DNA of 64,000 nucleotides, from positions 1 to 64,000 of the forward strand of contig JAWPHD010006801.1 in assembly GCA_037043455.1 (NCBI GenBank). The letters run 5' to 3'. Shown here piece by piece: positions 11,844-25,278 of the stretch. Source of the stretch: Cyrtodaria siliqua. Its lineage: Eukaryota; Mollusca; Bivalvia; Adapedonta; Hiatellidae. Numbering within the stretch: the stretch's first letter is position 1; each line of letters begins with the position of its first letter. The notes below the pieces were generated by a model. That model was not told where the DNA came from, made no database searches, and was given only the letters and a program-made list of their open reading frames with translations. The translations under genes and the position numbers were made by a program.

Positions 11844-12043
11844 TTATATTACTGAAAAAATGACGTGTAAGCTGTTGACCTCATGCCTTTCCGCTATTAA
11901 AGAATATGTTATAAAATATTGCGAAAAGGTTTTTGAAAATTCAGGAATCGATCTATTTTGGTCGATCAAGAACTCCGAAGTCCTTGATAAATTACGGTGT
12001 AAACGTTTCCATGCCTCTACTCTTAGCATCTATGACTTTTCTA
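11844..12043 (+). pseudogene. PLE reverse transcriptase fragment (upstream half), copy A
   Basis: The frame translates to LLTSCLSAIKEYVIKYCE, FWSIKNSEVLDKL and STLSIYDFST. This is the segment preceding and entering RT motif A in Penelope-like elements of the kind at 42860-44204, where the same positions read AADKDHVKLYC ... SISTYDFSALYTTLPH. At FST the coding sequence runs straight into the 29-bp minisatellite. No stop occurs before the array. Confidence 0.7.
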
Positions 12044-15000
12044 CAGTACGGGTTGTACACGATATACTCCTGTAGTACGGGTTGAACACTACATAATCCT
12101 GTAGTACGTGTTGTACACTATATACTCCTGTAGTACGGGTTGTACACTATATACTCCTGTAGTACGGGTTGTACACTATATACTCCTGTAGTACGGGTTG
12201 TACACTATATACTCCTGTAGTACGGGTTGTACACTATATACTCCTGTAGTACGGGTTGTTCACTATATACTCCTGTAGTACGGGTTGAACACTACATACT
12301 CCTGTAGTACGGGTTGTACACTATATACTCCTGTAGTACGGGTTGTACACTACATACTCCTGTAGTACGGGTTGTACACTATATACTCCTGTAGTACGGG
12401 TTGTACACTATATACTCCTGTAGTACGGGTTGAACACTACATACTCCTGTAGTACGGGTTGTACACTACATACTCCTGTAGTACGGGTTGTACACTATAT
12501 ACTCCTGTAGTACGGGTTGAACACTACATACTCCTGTAGTACGGGTTGTACACTACATACTCCTGTAGTACGGGTTGTTCACTATATACTCCTGTAGTAC
12601 GGGTTGTACACTACATACTCCTGTAGTACGGGTTGTACACTATATACTCCTGTAGTACGGGTTGTACACTATATACTCCTGTAGTACGGGTTGAACACTA
12701 CATACTCCTGTAGTACGGGTTGTACACTATATACTCCTGAAGTACGTGTTGTACACGATATACTCCTGTAGTACGGGTTGTACACTATATACTCCTGTAG
12801 TACGGGTTGAACACTACATACTCCTGTAGTACGTGTTGTACACTATATACTCCTGTAGTACGGGTTGTACACGATATACTCCTGTAGTACGGGTTGTTCA
12901 CTATATACTCCTGTAGTACGTGTTGTAGACTATATACTCCTGTAGTACGGGTTGTACACTATATACTCCTGTAGTAGTACGGGTTGTACACTACATACTC
13001 CTGTAGTACGGGTTGTTCACTATATACTCCTGTAGTACGTGTTGTACACTATATACTCCTGTAGTACGTGTTGTACACTATATACTCCTGTAGTACGGGT
13101 TGTACACTATATACTCCTGTAGTACGGGTTGTACACTATATACTCCTGTAGTACGGATTGTACACTATATACTCCTGTAGTACGGGTTGTACACTATATA
13201 CTCCTGTAGTACGGGTTGTACACTATATACTCCTGTAGTACGGGTTGTACACTATATACTCCTGTAGTACGGGTTGTACACTATATACTCCTGTAGTACG
13301 TGTTGTACACTATATACTCCTGTAGTACGGGTTGTACACTATATACTCCTGTAGTACGGGTTGTACACTATATACTCCTGTAGTACGGGTTGTACACTAT
13401 ATACTCCTGTAGTACGGGTTGTTCACTATATACTCCTGTAGTACGGGTTGTACACTATATACTCCTGTAGTACGGGTTGTTCACTATATACTCCTGTAGT
13501 ACGTGTTGTACACTATATACTCCTGTAGTACGTGTTGTACACTATATACTCCTGTAGTACGGGTTGTACACTATATACTCCTGTAGTACGGGTTGTACAC
13601 TATATACTCCTGTAGTACGGGTTGTACACTATATACTCCTGTAGTACGGGTTGTACACTATATACTCCTGTAGTACGGGTTGTACACTATATACTCCTGT
13701 AGTACGGGTTGTTCACTATATACTCCTGTAGTACGGGTTGTACACTATATACTCCTGTAGTACGGGTTGTACACTATATACTCCTGTAGTACGGGTTGTA
13801 CACTATATACTCCTGTAGTACGGGTTGTACACTATATACTCCTGTAGTACGGGTTGAACACTACATACTCCTGTAGTACGGGTTGAACACTACATACTCC
13901 TGTAGTACGTGTTGTACACGATATACTCCTGTAGTACGGGTTGAACACTATATACTCCTGTAGTACGGGTTGCACACTATATACTCCTGTAGTACGTGTT
14001 GTACACTATATACTCCTGTAGTACGGGTTGTACACTATATACTCCTGTAGTACGGGTTGTACACTATATACTCCTGTAGTACGGGTTGTACACTATATAC
14101 TCCTGTACTACGGGTTGTACACTATATACTCCTGTAGTACGGGTTGTACACTATATACTCCTGTAGTACGTGTTGTACACTACATACTCCTGTAGTACGG
14201 GTTGTACACTACATACTCCTGTAGTACGTGTTGTACACTACATACTCCTGTAGTACGGGTTGTACACTATATACTCCTGTAGTACGGGTTGAACACTATA
14301 TACTCCTGTAGTACGTGTTGTACACTATATACTCCTGTAGTACGGGTTGTACACTATATACTCCTGTAGTACGGGTTGTACACTATATACTCCTGTAGTA
14401 CGTGTTGTACACTATATACTCCTGTAGTACGTGTTGTACACTATATACTCCTGTAGTACGGGTTGTACACGATATACTCCTGTAGTACGGGTTGTACACT
14501 ATATACTCCTGTAGTACGGGTTGTACACTATATACTCCTGTAGTACGGGTTGTACACTATATACTCCTGTAGTACGGGTTGTACACTATATACTCCTGTA
14601 GTACGGGTTGTACACTATATACTCCTGTAGTACGGGTTGTACACTATATACTGCTGTAGTACGGGTTGTACACTATATACTCCTGTAGTACGGGTTGTAC
14701 ACTATATACTCCTGTAGTACTGGTTGTACACTATATACTCCTGTAGTACGGGTTGTACACTATATACTCCTGTAGTACGGGTTGTACACTATATACTCCT
14801 GTAGTACGGGTTGTTCACTACATACTCCTGTAGTTCGTGTTGTACACTACATACTCCTGTAGTACGGGTTGAACACTACATACTCCTGTAGTACGGGTTG
14901 AACACTACATACTCCTGTAGTACGGGTTGAACACTACATACTCCTGTAGTACGGGTTGTACACTATATACTCCTGTAGTACGGGTTGTACACGATATACT

Positions 15001-16311
15001 CCTGTAGTACGGGTTGTACACTATATACTCCTGTAGTACGGGTTGTACACTATATACTCCTGTAGTACGTGTTGTACACTATATACTCCTGTAGTACGGG
15101 TTGTACACTATATACTCCTGTAGTACGGATTGTACACTATATACTCCTGTAGTACGGGTTGTACACTATATACTCCTGTAGTACGTGTTGTACACTATAT
15201 ACTCCTGTAGTACGGATTGTACACTATATACTCCTGTAGTACGGGTTGTACACTATATACTCCTGTAGTACGGGTTGTACACTATATACTCCTGTAGTAC
15301 GTGTTGTACGCTATATACTCATGTAGTATGTGTTGTACACTATATACTCCTGTAGTACGGGTTGTTCACTATATACTCCTGTAGTACGGATTGTACACTC
15401 TTTACTCCTGTAGTACGGGTTGTACACTATATACTCCTGTAGTACGGGTTGTACACTATATACTCCTGTAGTACGGGTTGTACACTATATACTCCTGTAG
15501 TACGTGTTGTACACTATATACTCCTGTAGTACGGGTTGTACACTATATACTCCTGTAGTACGGGTTGTACACTATATACTCCTGTAGTACGTGTTGTACA
15601 CTATATACTCCTGTAGTACGGGTTGAACACTACATACTCCTGTAGTACGGGTTGTACACTATATACTCCTGTAGTACGTGTTGTACACTATATACTCCTG
15701 TAGTACGGGTTGTTCACTATATACTCCTGTAGTACGGGTTGTACACTACATACTCCTGTAGTACGTGTTGTACACTATATACTCCTGTAGTACGGGTTGT
15801 TCACTATATACTCCTGTAGTACGGGTTGTTCACTATATACTCCTGTAGTACGTGTTGTACACTATATACTCCTGTAGTACGGGTTGTACACTATATACTC
15901 CTGTAGTACGGGTTGTTCACTATATACTCCTGTAGTACGGGTTGTACACTATATACTCCTGTAGTACGGGTTGTACACTATATACTCCTGTAGTACGTGT
16001 TGTACACTATATACTCCTGTAGTACGGGTTGTAAACTATATACTCCTGTAGTACGGATTGTACACTACATACTCCTGTAGTACGGGTTGTACACTATATA
16101 CTCCTGTAGTACGGGTTGTACACTACATACTCCTGTAGTACGGATTGTACACTATATACTCCTGCTGTAGTACGGGTTGTACACTATATACTCCTGTAGT
16201 ACGGGTTGTACACTATATACTCCTGTAGTACGGGTTGTAAACTATATACTCCTGTAGTACGGGTTGTAAACTATATACTCCTGTAGTACAGGTTGTACAA
16301 TATATACTCCT
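12044..16311. repeat. 29-bp minisatellite, about 147 units, copy A
   Basis: Uninterrupted direct repeats of a 29-bp unit composed of ACACTATATACTCCT plus GTAGTACGGGTTGT. Variants change a few positions: GTGTTG, GGGTTGAAC, GTTCAC, ACTACATACT. Occasional indels occur, such as the doubled GTAGTAGTAC near 12970 and CTGCTGTAG near 16162. The unit is not a multiple of three and contains TAG, so it is not coding. The ACACTATATACTCCT part matches the PLE motif-A codons that resume right after the array (ATATATACTCCTCTACCACAG), suggesting the array grew from coding DNA. There are no spacers, so this is not a CRISPR. Confidence 0.97.
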
Positions 16312-16841
16312 CTACCACAGATAACTTGAGTCAGCTTATACAGAAGACTAGAATGTACTACTTTTCTAGCTTGTAATAATGTCAGGTCTTGCTTTACAAA
16401 CGCCCATAATGATAATTATAAGATGTGGACGTGAGCTGATGTTTGTAGAGCGTTATCTTTTCTTCTCGACTCTATCTTTATAAGATACGGAAAAAACGTT
16501 TACCGTCAGGGTATTGGTATTCCTATGGATACGAACTGTGTCGCAGATTTGTTTTTTTACTGCTATAAAAGAGATTTTATGTTGAGTTTTCCACCTACTA
16601 GCCATAGTGACATTATTGATGCATTTATTAATACATCTCGGTATCTAGAAGACATACTCAATATTGATAATCCATTATTTGCTCATATGGTTACTAAAAT
16701 GTTACCATCAGAACTTACGTTGAATAAAGCGAATAGTTGGATTTTATAGGAGCATTCCTCGACCTTCATCTCTCGACTTCTAATGATTTCGTACATACGT
16801 GATGGGAGATGGGGGGAGGGGATTACGGTTATCTGTTATTG
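16312..16841 (+). pseudogene. PLE reverse transcriptase fragment (downstream half), copy A, with in-frame TGA
   Basis: After the array the frame continues: ECTTFLACNNVRSCFTN, then YKMWT-TGA-ADVCRALSFLLD, VYRQGIGIPMDTNCVADLF, and SRYLEDILNIDNP. The TGA (16432-16434) stands where the 43-kb copy has Cys in MWTCYEVC. The frame is otherwise open from about 16355 to the TAG at 16747-16749. Defects are the loss of three residues in the GIPMGTNCAPL motif and YLED in place of the catalytic YLDD, so this copy cannot be an active polymerase. Homology fades after about 16800, where FLDLHLSTSND can still be read in another frame. Confidence 0.75.
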
Positions 16842-17298
16842 AATGGTAATTAAATTATACATTACATTTTCCTAAAATAAATATTAAATACATTATTTGA
16901 GCTAGTTTTCACCGCCAGTATATTGAAATTCCTTTGTCGTCATTGACACAGAAACATGCTAAATAGTGAATAAAAGATTAACAAATTGGAGAATAAATTA
17001 TAGAAATGGCCTGAATTCTATCATATACATGTACAGTTGTGATCATCCCCAGGTCATTTTCAGTCATTGAGAAATATGAGCTACACCGTTTATCTTGAAT
17101 CAAATCAAGCAAAAGTATTACATGAATTTGACACGACTACGTTACGCCTCTGGATAATTTACGTAATTTTCGTCCGTTGTCTGACGTCCTTTACGCACGC
17201 AGCTTTAAGTGCTGATTTTTTAGTAACTTAAAGAGTCGAAGAAAACAAAGTAAAAGGAAGTTCCAAAACATTCTAGTAGCAGGAATTATTTCCCCTTA

Positions 17299-17990
17299 AG
17301 GCCCCTTTACACAGAGCTGCGACCTTTGTGCCACCTTTGAGCGACCAAAATATGGCCAGGACGCTCAATGGTCGCCTAAACCCAGAAAATCATGTTTCTA
17401 TGTAACTGCTCCAGCGATCCTTGTGCCTCCCTTAAACCACCAAAAATGCAATTTTCGGGCATTTTCATGGCGATCTACGAACGACCTGTGCGTCCACTGA
17501 GCCACCTGCCTGCCTCCCCTGTGCTTCCCCTGTGCAACCTACGGCAACGGCAACGCGATTATAGGCGACCCCTGAGCAATGTTTGGGCAACCATTGAGCC
17601 TCCTCTGTGCCATCATCGGGGACCAACGGCAACTAACGGCGATCACTGGACGACCATTCAGCCAAACAATGTTGCAGCAGAACGCATCTATTACCTGGCG
17701 ACCATTGGGCGACAACTGTGCCTCCATTCTACAACCAAGGTAATGCTTGTGCCTCCCTTCTGCCTCCTTTGAGCCACCTTTGAGCAACCAACCTCCTCGG
17801 CGACCTTTGTGCGACTGTTTTGAACATGTTCAAAAATTCACGGCGATCATGGCGTCTATGGCGATGCCTGAACCTCCTGTGTACTCCCTTTGAACGACCT
17901 AGGCAACCTTTGAGCCTCCAACGACGACCTGGCAAATTTGATGGTCGCACACGGGAGGTACAAAGGTCGCCATCCTGTGTAAAGGCCCCA
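17299..17990. mobile_element. TIR element (Harbinger-like MITE), copy B
   Basis: Copy of the element at 8457-9148, offset 8842, with the same TIRs and flanking TTA. No difference between the copies was noticed by eye over the element. Confidence 0.65.
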
Positions 17991-20684
17991 TTAGTTATTA
18001 GGGGATGAAAATCCCATTAACGGTATCAACTTTTGTCCACATACTATGAGTTTGAAAAAAAGTATCCCTTTTGTTTCCGATTTCTGCCAAGTAAACAGGA
18101 GTCAAAAATATGTAACAGGAAACCAGTAGCTACTTCCGGAGATCGACATGGATTGGAAGTGAGCACGAACCATAGTAGCCGTAGTTTAACTATGGTTAGA
18201 CCGAATACGCAATGGTTTAACCAGAATGACGTCATCAGTCAACTATAGTTCAACCCGCGGCAAGGGGATGGTTGCTCTGGTTCAAACATGGCGGACAAAA
18301 ATAAACTTTTGCAAATTTGAAACAACCTTTGTTGAATCTTCCTCATTTAAAGACATTTGACTTGAGTTATAAGCGTGTTTTGTGTATGTATTCAGTTACT
18401 AGTTACATTAATACAATTGCAAAAACAATTAACTATTTTACAGCAACGTATATGAGAAATTGCGTTGCCGGTGTCAATGTAAAAAACATATGATTTAATT
18501 GCACTATGTATCGGCATAGTCGAAAACCTGGGACGGAATGGAATTAGAATGGTATGAGAGTTTGATTCCAATCGCATTCCATTCCATTCTAAATTTCCCA
18601 TTCCATATTTTTAGTCTGTAACACATGTATGGGATAAAATATGCAACGAATCTGGAAGAAAATTGGAACAAAATGAAAAAGTGTGAAATACGCTTATTTT
18701 ACCATATAAGGATCTAGACAGCTGATAATCTAATTATCAGGAAAGCATGGGAACACAATGCAATATATATCTGTCATTTTCTAAATTCATATATAACCTC
18801 TAAATTATTCAAGTAATATTTTATATGAGAGGGTAGTATAAGCCAGCATTAAAGATGAATGGCCACCCTTTTTGTAGTATAATCAATAAACAAAATTAAC
18901 TCTTAAGCATCATATGAACATGTCTTGAAAGTCTCGGAGAGAAAAATATATTGAAAACCACTACTAAGTTGTATTTAAAAATAAGTACTTTAAAACAGTC
19001 CGGAAAAGAATTTTGTATTATATATAAATATTAGAAATACAAAGGGCCATAACACAGTGGAAACCTATCGAATCAAAACGACACGTCAATTTGCGCATAT
19101 TCACCTGATATTGATGCTTCGTAGCAAGTTTCACTAAATTATAACATGGGGTTAAAGAGAAATGGCGCGGACAAGAATTTTCTATTTGACTACCAAGTAT
19201 GAAATGCATTAACAATACAAAGGGCCATAACTCAGTGGAAAATTATCAAACCGGAACGTCATGATAGTATCTGCATATCCACTAGATATTGATACTTCCT
19301 AGCAAGTTTCGCGAAATTCTAAGAAGGAGTTATTGAGAAATAGCCCGGACAAGAATTGCGTCTACGGTATCATATATATATATGTGGACGGACTGACAGA
19401 CAGACGGACAAGCTAATTCCAGTATACCCCCTCCAAACTTCATTTTGCGGGGGGTTTACAAACGTATATTAGTCAGACAAATACAAACCCGGAGGGAAAT
19501 ATGTTGTTATATTATTATTATTATTATAATAATAATGAAACTGGTAAATACACATGAATCAAAATCATATTCAGTTACAAAGACTTTTAATAAATTGTTA
19601 CAACAATACTTTTGCCTACTGGCCTTAGACTTATTTTCCGAAGAATTGCTATTGTGTGAAACCGCTAGTGCGAGGACTGATAGCACGAGTTGTAAATAAG
19701 CTTGACCGAAATGTATCCACTGTACAAACAAATTATATGTATATGAGTTGTTTTGTTTTCTTTCTCTCTTTTTTTTTCTGATGATTTTCCCCTCTGTATT
19801 AGTTATGCTATATACTATTCGAAATTGTTTGTTTAAAATACTAGGTGTAAGTGCTCTTTTGTAGCTTTACTCCATGATAGTATTATTCATGCTATTCTCA
19901 ATGTAATGTAACCGCATCATTGTAATAGGCGATGAACATTGTATGATGTTTATGCTGAATAAAATAATTGAATTGAATTGAATTGTATCAGCTCAGTTAA
20001 GATAAACTGCATGTTTGGACATGCAATGTTTGTAATAACTATACTGTTGCCATTCTTTGTAATTGTATTTTGTATCCTCATGGGCTTTTAAGCCTATTGG
20101 AAATTGGAAATAAAGACTATGCAACTCGTTAAATTGCTAGATATATATTAGTATGATTATAATTACTGTTGTTAAGTCATTAAAACATTACGCGTGAAGC
20201 AGGCACGTGCCGATGGAGGAGGTCATGCCGAAATATGTGTTGACACAGATGAGAACATTTTATCAAATCCAAAAGGAGCACTCTACATGGATCATAAATG
20301 GGAATAAAATGTATATCAAGGAACTATTATAATTTGGTGGATTACAAAATATGTAACTCTCAGTGAATTTTCCCGATAATGAACAATTAAAATGTAATGA
20401 TAAAAAGTATTTTGTCTTAATTACACAATAAAAATACTTCCCCAATCATGTGTAATTCTCCGTCTGATAAGAACTCTAAATTCTAAGCATCTTACTGACC
20501 AGTCTGAACCATATCAATTTGCTCCCCATGCTGTTTTATTTATGTCTTCAATTAGGAATAATAGTCCCTTCACTGCAGCACATGTCAATCACTCATAAGT
20601 TTTCCAGGACTACACAGCTAGGCCTTTAAGGCTTCGGGCGTTCCGTTAGTTTTTCTACATAATTCGCATTTTAACTGTTAATAA

Positions 20685-20884
20685 TTATATTACTGAAAAA
20701 ATGACGTGTAAGCTGTTGACCTCATGCCTTTCCGCTATTAAAGAATATGTTATAAAATATTGCGAAAAGGTTTTTGAAAATTCAGGAATCGATCTATTTT
20801 GGTCGATCAAGAACTCCGAAGTCCTTGATAAATTACGGTGTAAACGTTTCCATGCCTCTACTCTTAGCATCTATGACTTTTCTA
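20685..20884 (+). pseudogene. PLE reverse transcriptase fragment (upstream half), copy B
   Basis: Same coding fragment as 11844-12043 (offset 8841), ending at FST where the minisatellite starts. Confidence 0.7.
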
Positions 20885-23800
20885 CAGTACGGGTTGTACA
20901 CGATATACTCCTGTAGTACGGGTTGAACACTACATACTCCTGTAGTACGTGTTGTACACTATATACTCCTGTAGTACGGGTTGTACACTATATACTCCTG
21001 TAGTACGGGTTGTACACTATATACTCCTGTAGTACGGGTTGTACACTATATACTCCTGTAGTACGTGTTGTACACTATATACTCCTGTAGTACGGGTTGT
21101 ACACTACATACTCCTGTAGTACGGGTTGAACACTACATACTCCTGTAGTACGGGTTGTACACTATATACTCCTGTAGTACGTGTTGTACACGATATACTC
21201 CTGTAGTACGGGTTGTACACTATATACTCCTGTAGTACGGGTTGAACACTACATACTCCTGTAGTACGTGTTGTACACTATATACTCCTGTAGTACGGGT
21301 TGTACACGATATACTCCTGTAGTACGGGTTGTTCACTATATACTCCTGTAGTACGTGTTGTAGACTATATACTCCTGTAGTACGGGTTGTACACTATATA
21401 CTCCTGTAGTAGTACGGGTTGTACACTACATACTCCTGTAGTACGGGTTGTTCACTATATACTCCTGTAGTACGTGTTGTACACTATATACTCCTGTAGT
21501 ACGTGTTGTACACTATACACTCCTGTAGTACGGGTTGTACACTATATACTCCTGTAGTACGGGTTGTACACTATATACTCCTGTAGTACGGATTGTACAC
21601 TATATACTCCTGTAGTACGGGTTGTACACTATATACTCCTGTAGTACGGGTTGTACACTATATACTCCTGTAGTACGGGTTGTACACTATATACTCCTGT
21701 AGTACGGGTTGTACACTATATACTCCTGTAGTACGTGTTGTACACTATATACTCCTGTAGTACGGGTTGTACACTATATACTCCTGTAGTACGGGTTGTA
21801 CACTATATACTCCTGTAGTACGGGTTGTTCACTATATACTCCTGTAGTACGGGTTGTACACTATATACTCCTGTAGTACGGGTTGTTCACTATATACTCC
21901 TGTAGTACGTGTTGTACACTATATACTCCTGTAGTACGTGTTGTACACTATATACTCCTGTAGTACGGGTTGTACACTATATACTCCTGTAGTACGGGTT
22001 GTACACTATATACTCCTGTAGTACGGGTTGTACACTATATACTCCTGTAGTACGGGTTGTACACTATATACTCCTGTAGTACGGGTTGTTCACTATATAC
22101 TCCTGTAGTACGGGTTGTACACTATATACTCCTGTAGTACGGGTTGTACACTATATACTCCTGTAGTACGGGTTGTACACTATATACTCCTGTAGTACGG
22201 GTTGTACACTACATACTCCTGTAGTACGGGTTGAACACTACATACTCCTGTAGTACGGGTTGAACACTACATACTCCTGTAGTACGTGTTGTACACTATA
22301 TACTCCTGTAGTACGGGTTGTACACGATATACTCCTGTAGTACGGGTTGAACACTATATATATACTCCTGTAGTACGGGTTGCACACTATATACTCCTTT
22401 AGTACGTGTTGTACACTATATACTCCTGTAGTACGGGTTGTACACTATATACTCCTGTAGTACGGGTTGTACACTATATTCTCCTGTACTACGGGTTGTA
22501 CACTATATACTCCTGTACTACGGGTTGTACACTATATACTCCTGTAGTACGGGTTGTACACTATATACTCCTGTAGTACGTGTTGTACACTACATACTCC
22601 TGTAGTACGGGTTGTACACTATATACTCCTGTAGTACGGGTTGTACACTACATACTCCTGTAGTACGGGTTGTACACTACATACTCCTGTAGTACGGGTT
22701 GAACACTATATACTCCTGTAGTACGTGTTGTACACTATATACTCCTGTAGTACGGGTTGTACACTATATACTCCTGTAGTACGGGTTGTACACTATATAC
22801 TCCTGTAGTACGTGTTGTACACTATATACTCCTGTAGTACGGGTTGTACACTATTTACTCCTGTAGTACGTGTTGTACACTATATACTCCTGTAGTACGG
22901 GTTGTACACGATATACTCCTGTAGTACGGGTTGTACACTATATACTCCTGTAGTACGGGTTGTACACTATATACTCCTGTAGTACGGGTTGTACACTATA
23001 TACTCCTGTAGTACGGGTTGTACACTATATACTCCTGTAGTACGGGTTGAACACTACATACTCCTGTAGTACGGGTTGAACACTACATAATCCTGTAGTA
23101 CGGGTTGTACACTATATACTCCTGTAGTACGGGTTGTACACTATATACTCCTGTAGTACGGGTTGTACACGATATACTCCTGTAGTACGGGTTGTACACT
23201 ATATACTCCTGTAGTACGGGTTGTACACTATATACTCCTGTAGTACGTGTTGTACACTATATACTCCTGTAGTACGGGTTGTACACTATATACTCCTGTA
23301 GTACGGATTGTACACTATATACTCCTGTAGTACGGATTGTACACTATATACTCCTGTAGTACGGGTTGTACACTATATACTCCTGTAGTACGTGTTGTAC
23401 GCTATATACTCATTTAGTACGTGTTGTACACTATATACTCCTGTAGTACGGGTTGTTCACTATATACTCCTGTAGTACGGATTGTACACTCTTTACTCCT
23501 GTAGTACGGGTTGTACACTATATACTCCTGTAGTACGGGTTGTACACTATATACTCCTGTAGTACGGGTTGTACACTATATACTCCTGTAGTACGTGTTG
23601 TACACTATATACTCCTGTAGTACGGGTTGTACACTATATACTCCTGTAGTACGGGTTGTACACTATATACTCCTGTAGTACGTGTTGTACACTATATACT
23701 CCTGTAGTACGGGTTGAACACTACATACTCCTGTAGTACGGGTTGTACACTATATACTCCTGTAGTACGTGTTGTACACTATATACTCCTGTAGTACGGG

Positions 23801-24460
23801 TTGTTCACTATATACTCCTGTAGTACGGGTTGTACACTACATACTCCTGTAGTACGTGTTGTACACTATATACTCCTGTAGTACGGGTTGTTCACTATAT
23901 ACTCCTGTAGTACGGGTTGTACACTATATACTCCTGTAGTACGGGTTGTACACTATATACTCCTGTAGTACGGGTTGTTCACTATATACTCCTGTAGTAC
24001 GTGTTGTACACTATATACTCCTGTAGTACGGGTTGTACACTATATACTCCTGTAGTACGGGTTGTTCACTATATACTCCTGTAGTACGGGTTGTACACTA
24101 TATACTCCTGTAGTACGGGTTGTACACTATATACTCCTGTAGTACGTGTTGTACACTATATACTCCTGTAGTACGGGTTGTAAACTATATACTCCTGTAG
24201 TACGGATTGTACACTACATACTCCTGTAGTACGGGTTGTACACTATATACTCCTGTAGTACGGGTTGTACACTACATACTCCTGTAGTACGGATTGTACA
24301 CTATATACTCCTGCTGTAGTACGGGTTGTACACTATATACTCCTGTAGTACGGGTTGTACACTATATTCTCCTGTAGTACGGGTTGTAAACTATATACTC
24401 CTGTAGTACGGGTTGTAAACTATATACTCCTGTAGTACAGGTTGTACAATATATACTCCT
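20885..24460. repeat. 29-bp minisatellite, about 123 units, copy B
   Basis: Same 29-bp unit and the same rare landmarks as copy A: doubled GTAGTAGTAC near 21410, CTACTACGG near 22500, CTCTTTACTCC near 23488, CTGCTGTAG near 24312. Distances between landmarks differ from copy A by about -14, -12 and +2 units, so the arrays changed length by internal gain and loss after the duplication. Confidence 0.97.
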
Positions 24461-24990
24461 CTACCACAGATAACTTGAGTCAGCTTATACAGAAGACTAG
24501 AATGTACTACTTTTCTAGCTTGTAATAATGTCAGGTCTTGCTTTACAAACGCCCATAATGATAATTATAAGATGTGGACGTGAGCTGATGTTTGTAGAGC
24601 GTTATCTTTTCTTCTCGACTCTATCTTTATAAGATACGGAAAAAACGTTTACCGTCAGGGTATTGGTATTCCTATGGATACGAACTGTGTCGCAGATTTG
24701 TTTTTTTACTGCTATAAAAGAGATTTTATGTTGAGTTTTCCACCTACTAGCCATAGTGACATTATTGATGCATTTATTAATACATCTCGGTATCTAGAAG
24801 ACATACTCAATATTGATAATCCATTATTTGCTCATATGGTTACTAAAATGTTTCCATCAGAACTTACGTTGAATAAAGCGAATAGTTGGATTTTATAGGA
24901 GCATTCCTCGACCTTCATCTCTCGACTTCTAATGATTTCGTACATACGTGATGGGAGATGGGGGGAGGGGATTACGGTTATCTGTTATTG
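24461..24990 (+). pseudogene. PLE reverse transcriptase fragment (downstream half), copy B, with in-frame TGA
   Basis: Same as 16312-16841: the TGA replacing Cys after MWT, the shortened GIPMDTNC motif and YLED are all kept. One replacement (Leu to Phe in MLPSELT) distinguishes it. Confidence 0.75.
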
Positions 24991-25272
24991 GTTAATGTAA
25001 TGTTATGTGCTATTGGCGAAATTTATTCTTTGTTATCTGTTATTGAGAAAAAATATTTACTGCTTTCTGTTATTCTGATTGATGAAAGAACATGTTACCC
25101 CCCAACCCAACCCACCACCACCACCCACACACTGACACGTATTGCAAAAACTGATTTATTTACTGTTAACTGTTATCAACAGATTTAATTTGCTGTTATC
25201 CTGTTATCATACAGAGCCAAAAAGCAATCCCAGGAAGGAACTCTTTGCTCATACACAATAGAGAATACTATA
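24991..25272. other. Unique sequence between duplication and Polinton
   Basis: T-rich stretch with repeated TGTTAT words and a short CCCAACCCACCACC run (25097-25132). Nothing coding is recognised. Confidence 0.4.
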
Positions 25273-25278
25273 AATCAT

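Larger units (their letters stand above)
8001..16841. repeat. Tandem segmental duplication, copy A (about 8.8 kb)
   Basis: The sequence from 8001 to 16841 recurs directly behind itself at 16843-24990. Outside the minisatellite the copies align at a constant offset of 8842 (8841 after a 1-bp deletion near 11413). I see roughly 15 base differences over the first 3.85 kb. The unit starts in ordinary intron sequence and ends inside a PLE fragment, so no transposon boundary defines it. The junction at 16841/16843 contains one extra base and little homology. It lies within intron 2 of the lectin gene. Alternatively the two copies are alternate haplotypes wrongly placed in series. Confidence 0.9.
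16843..24990. repeat. Tandem segmental duplication, copy B (about 8.1 kb)
   Basis: Direct repeat of 8001-16841. It is shorter by about 692 bp, essentially all within the minisatellite (about 24 units). It ends at 24990 in the same PLE-derived sequence (ATCTGTTATTG) at which copy A ends before the junction. All features of copy A recur: dispersed repeat 17997-18257, foldback about 18512-18612, 178-bp monomers about 19037-19458, LINE tails about 19702-20122, and an unannotated stretch 20123-20684. Confidence 0.9.

Noticed and set aside
12044..16311. CRISPR array (29-bp repeats are typical of some CRISPR types)
   Set aside because: Repeats are directly adjacent with no spacers, the genome is animal, and the unit derives from flanking coding sequence.
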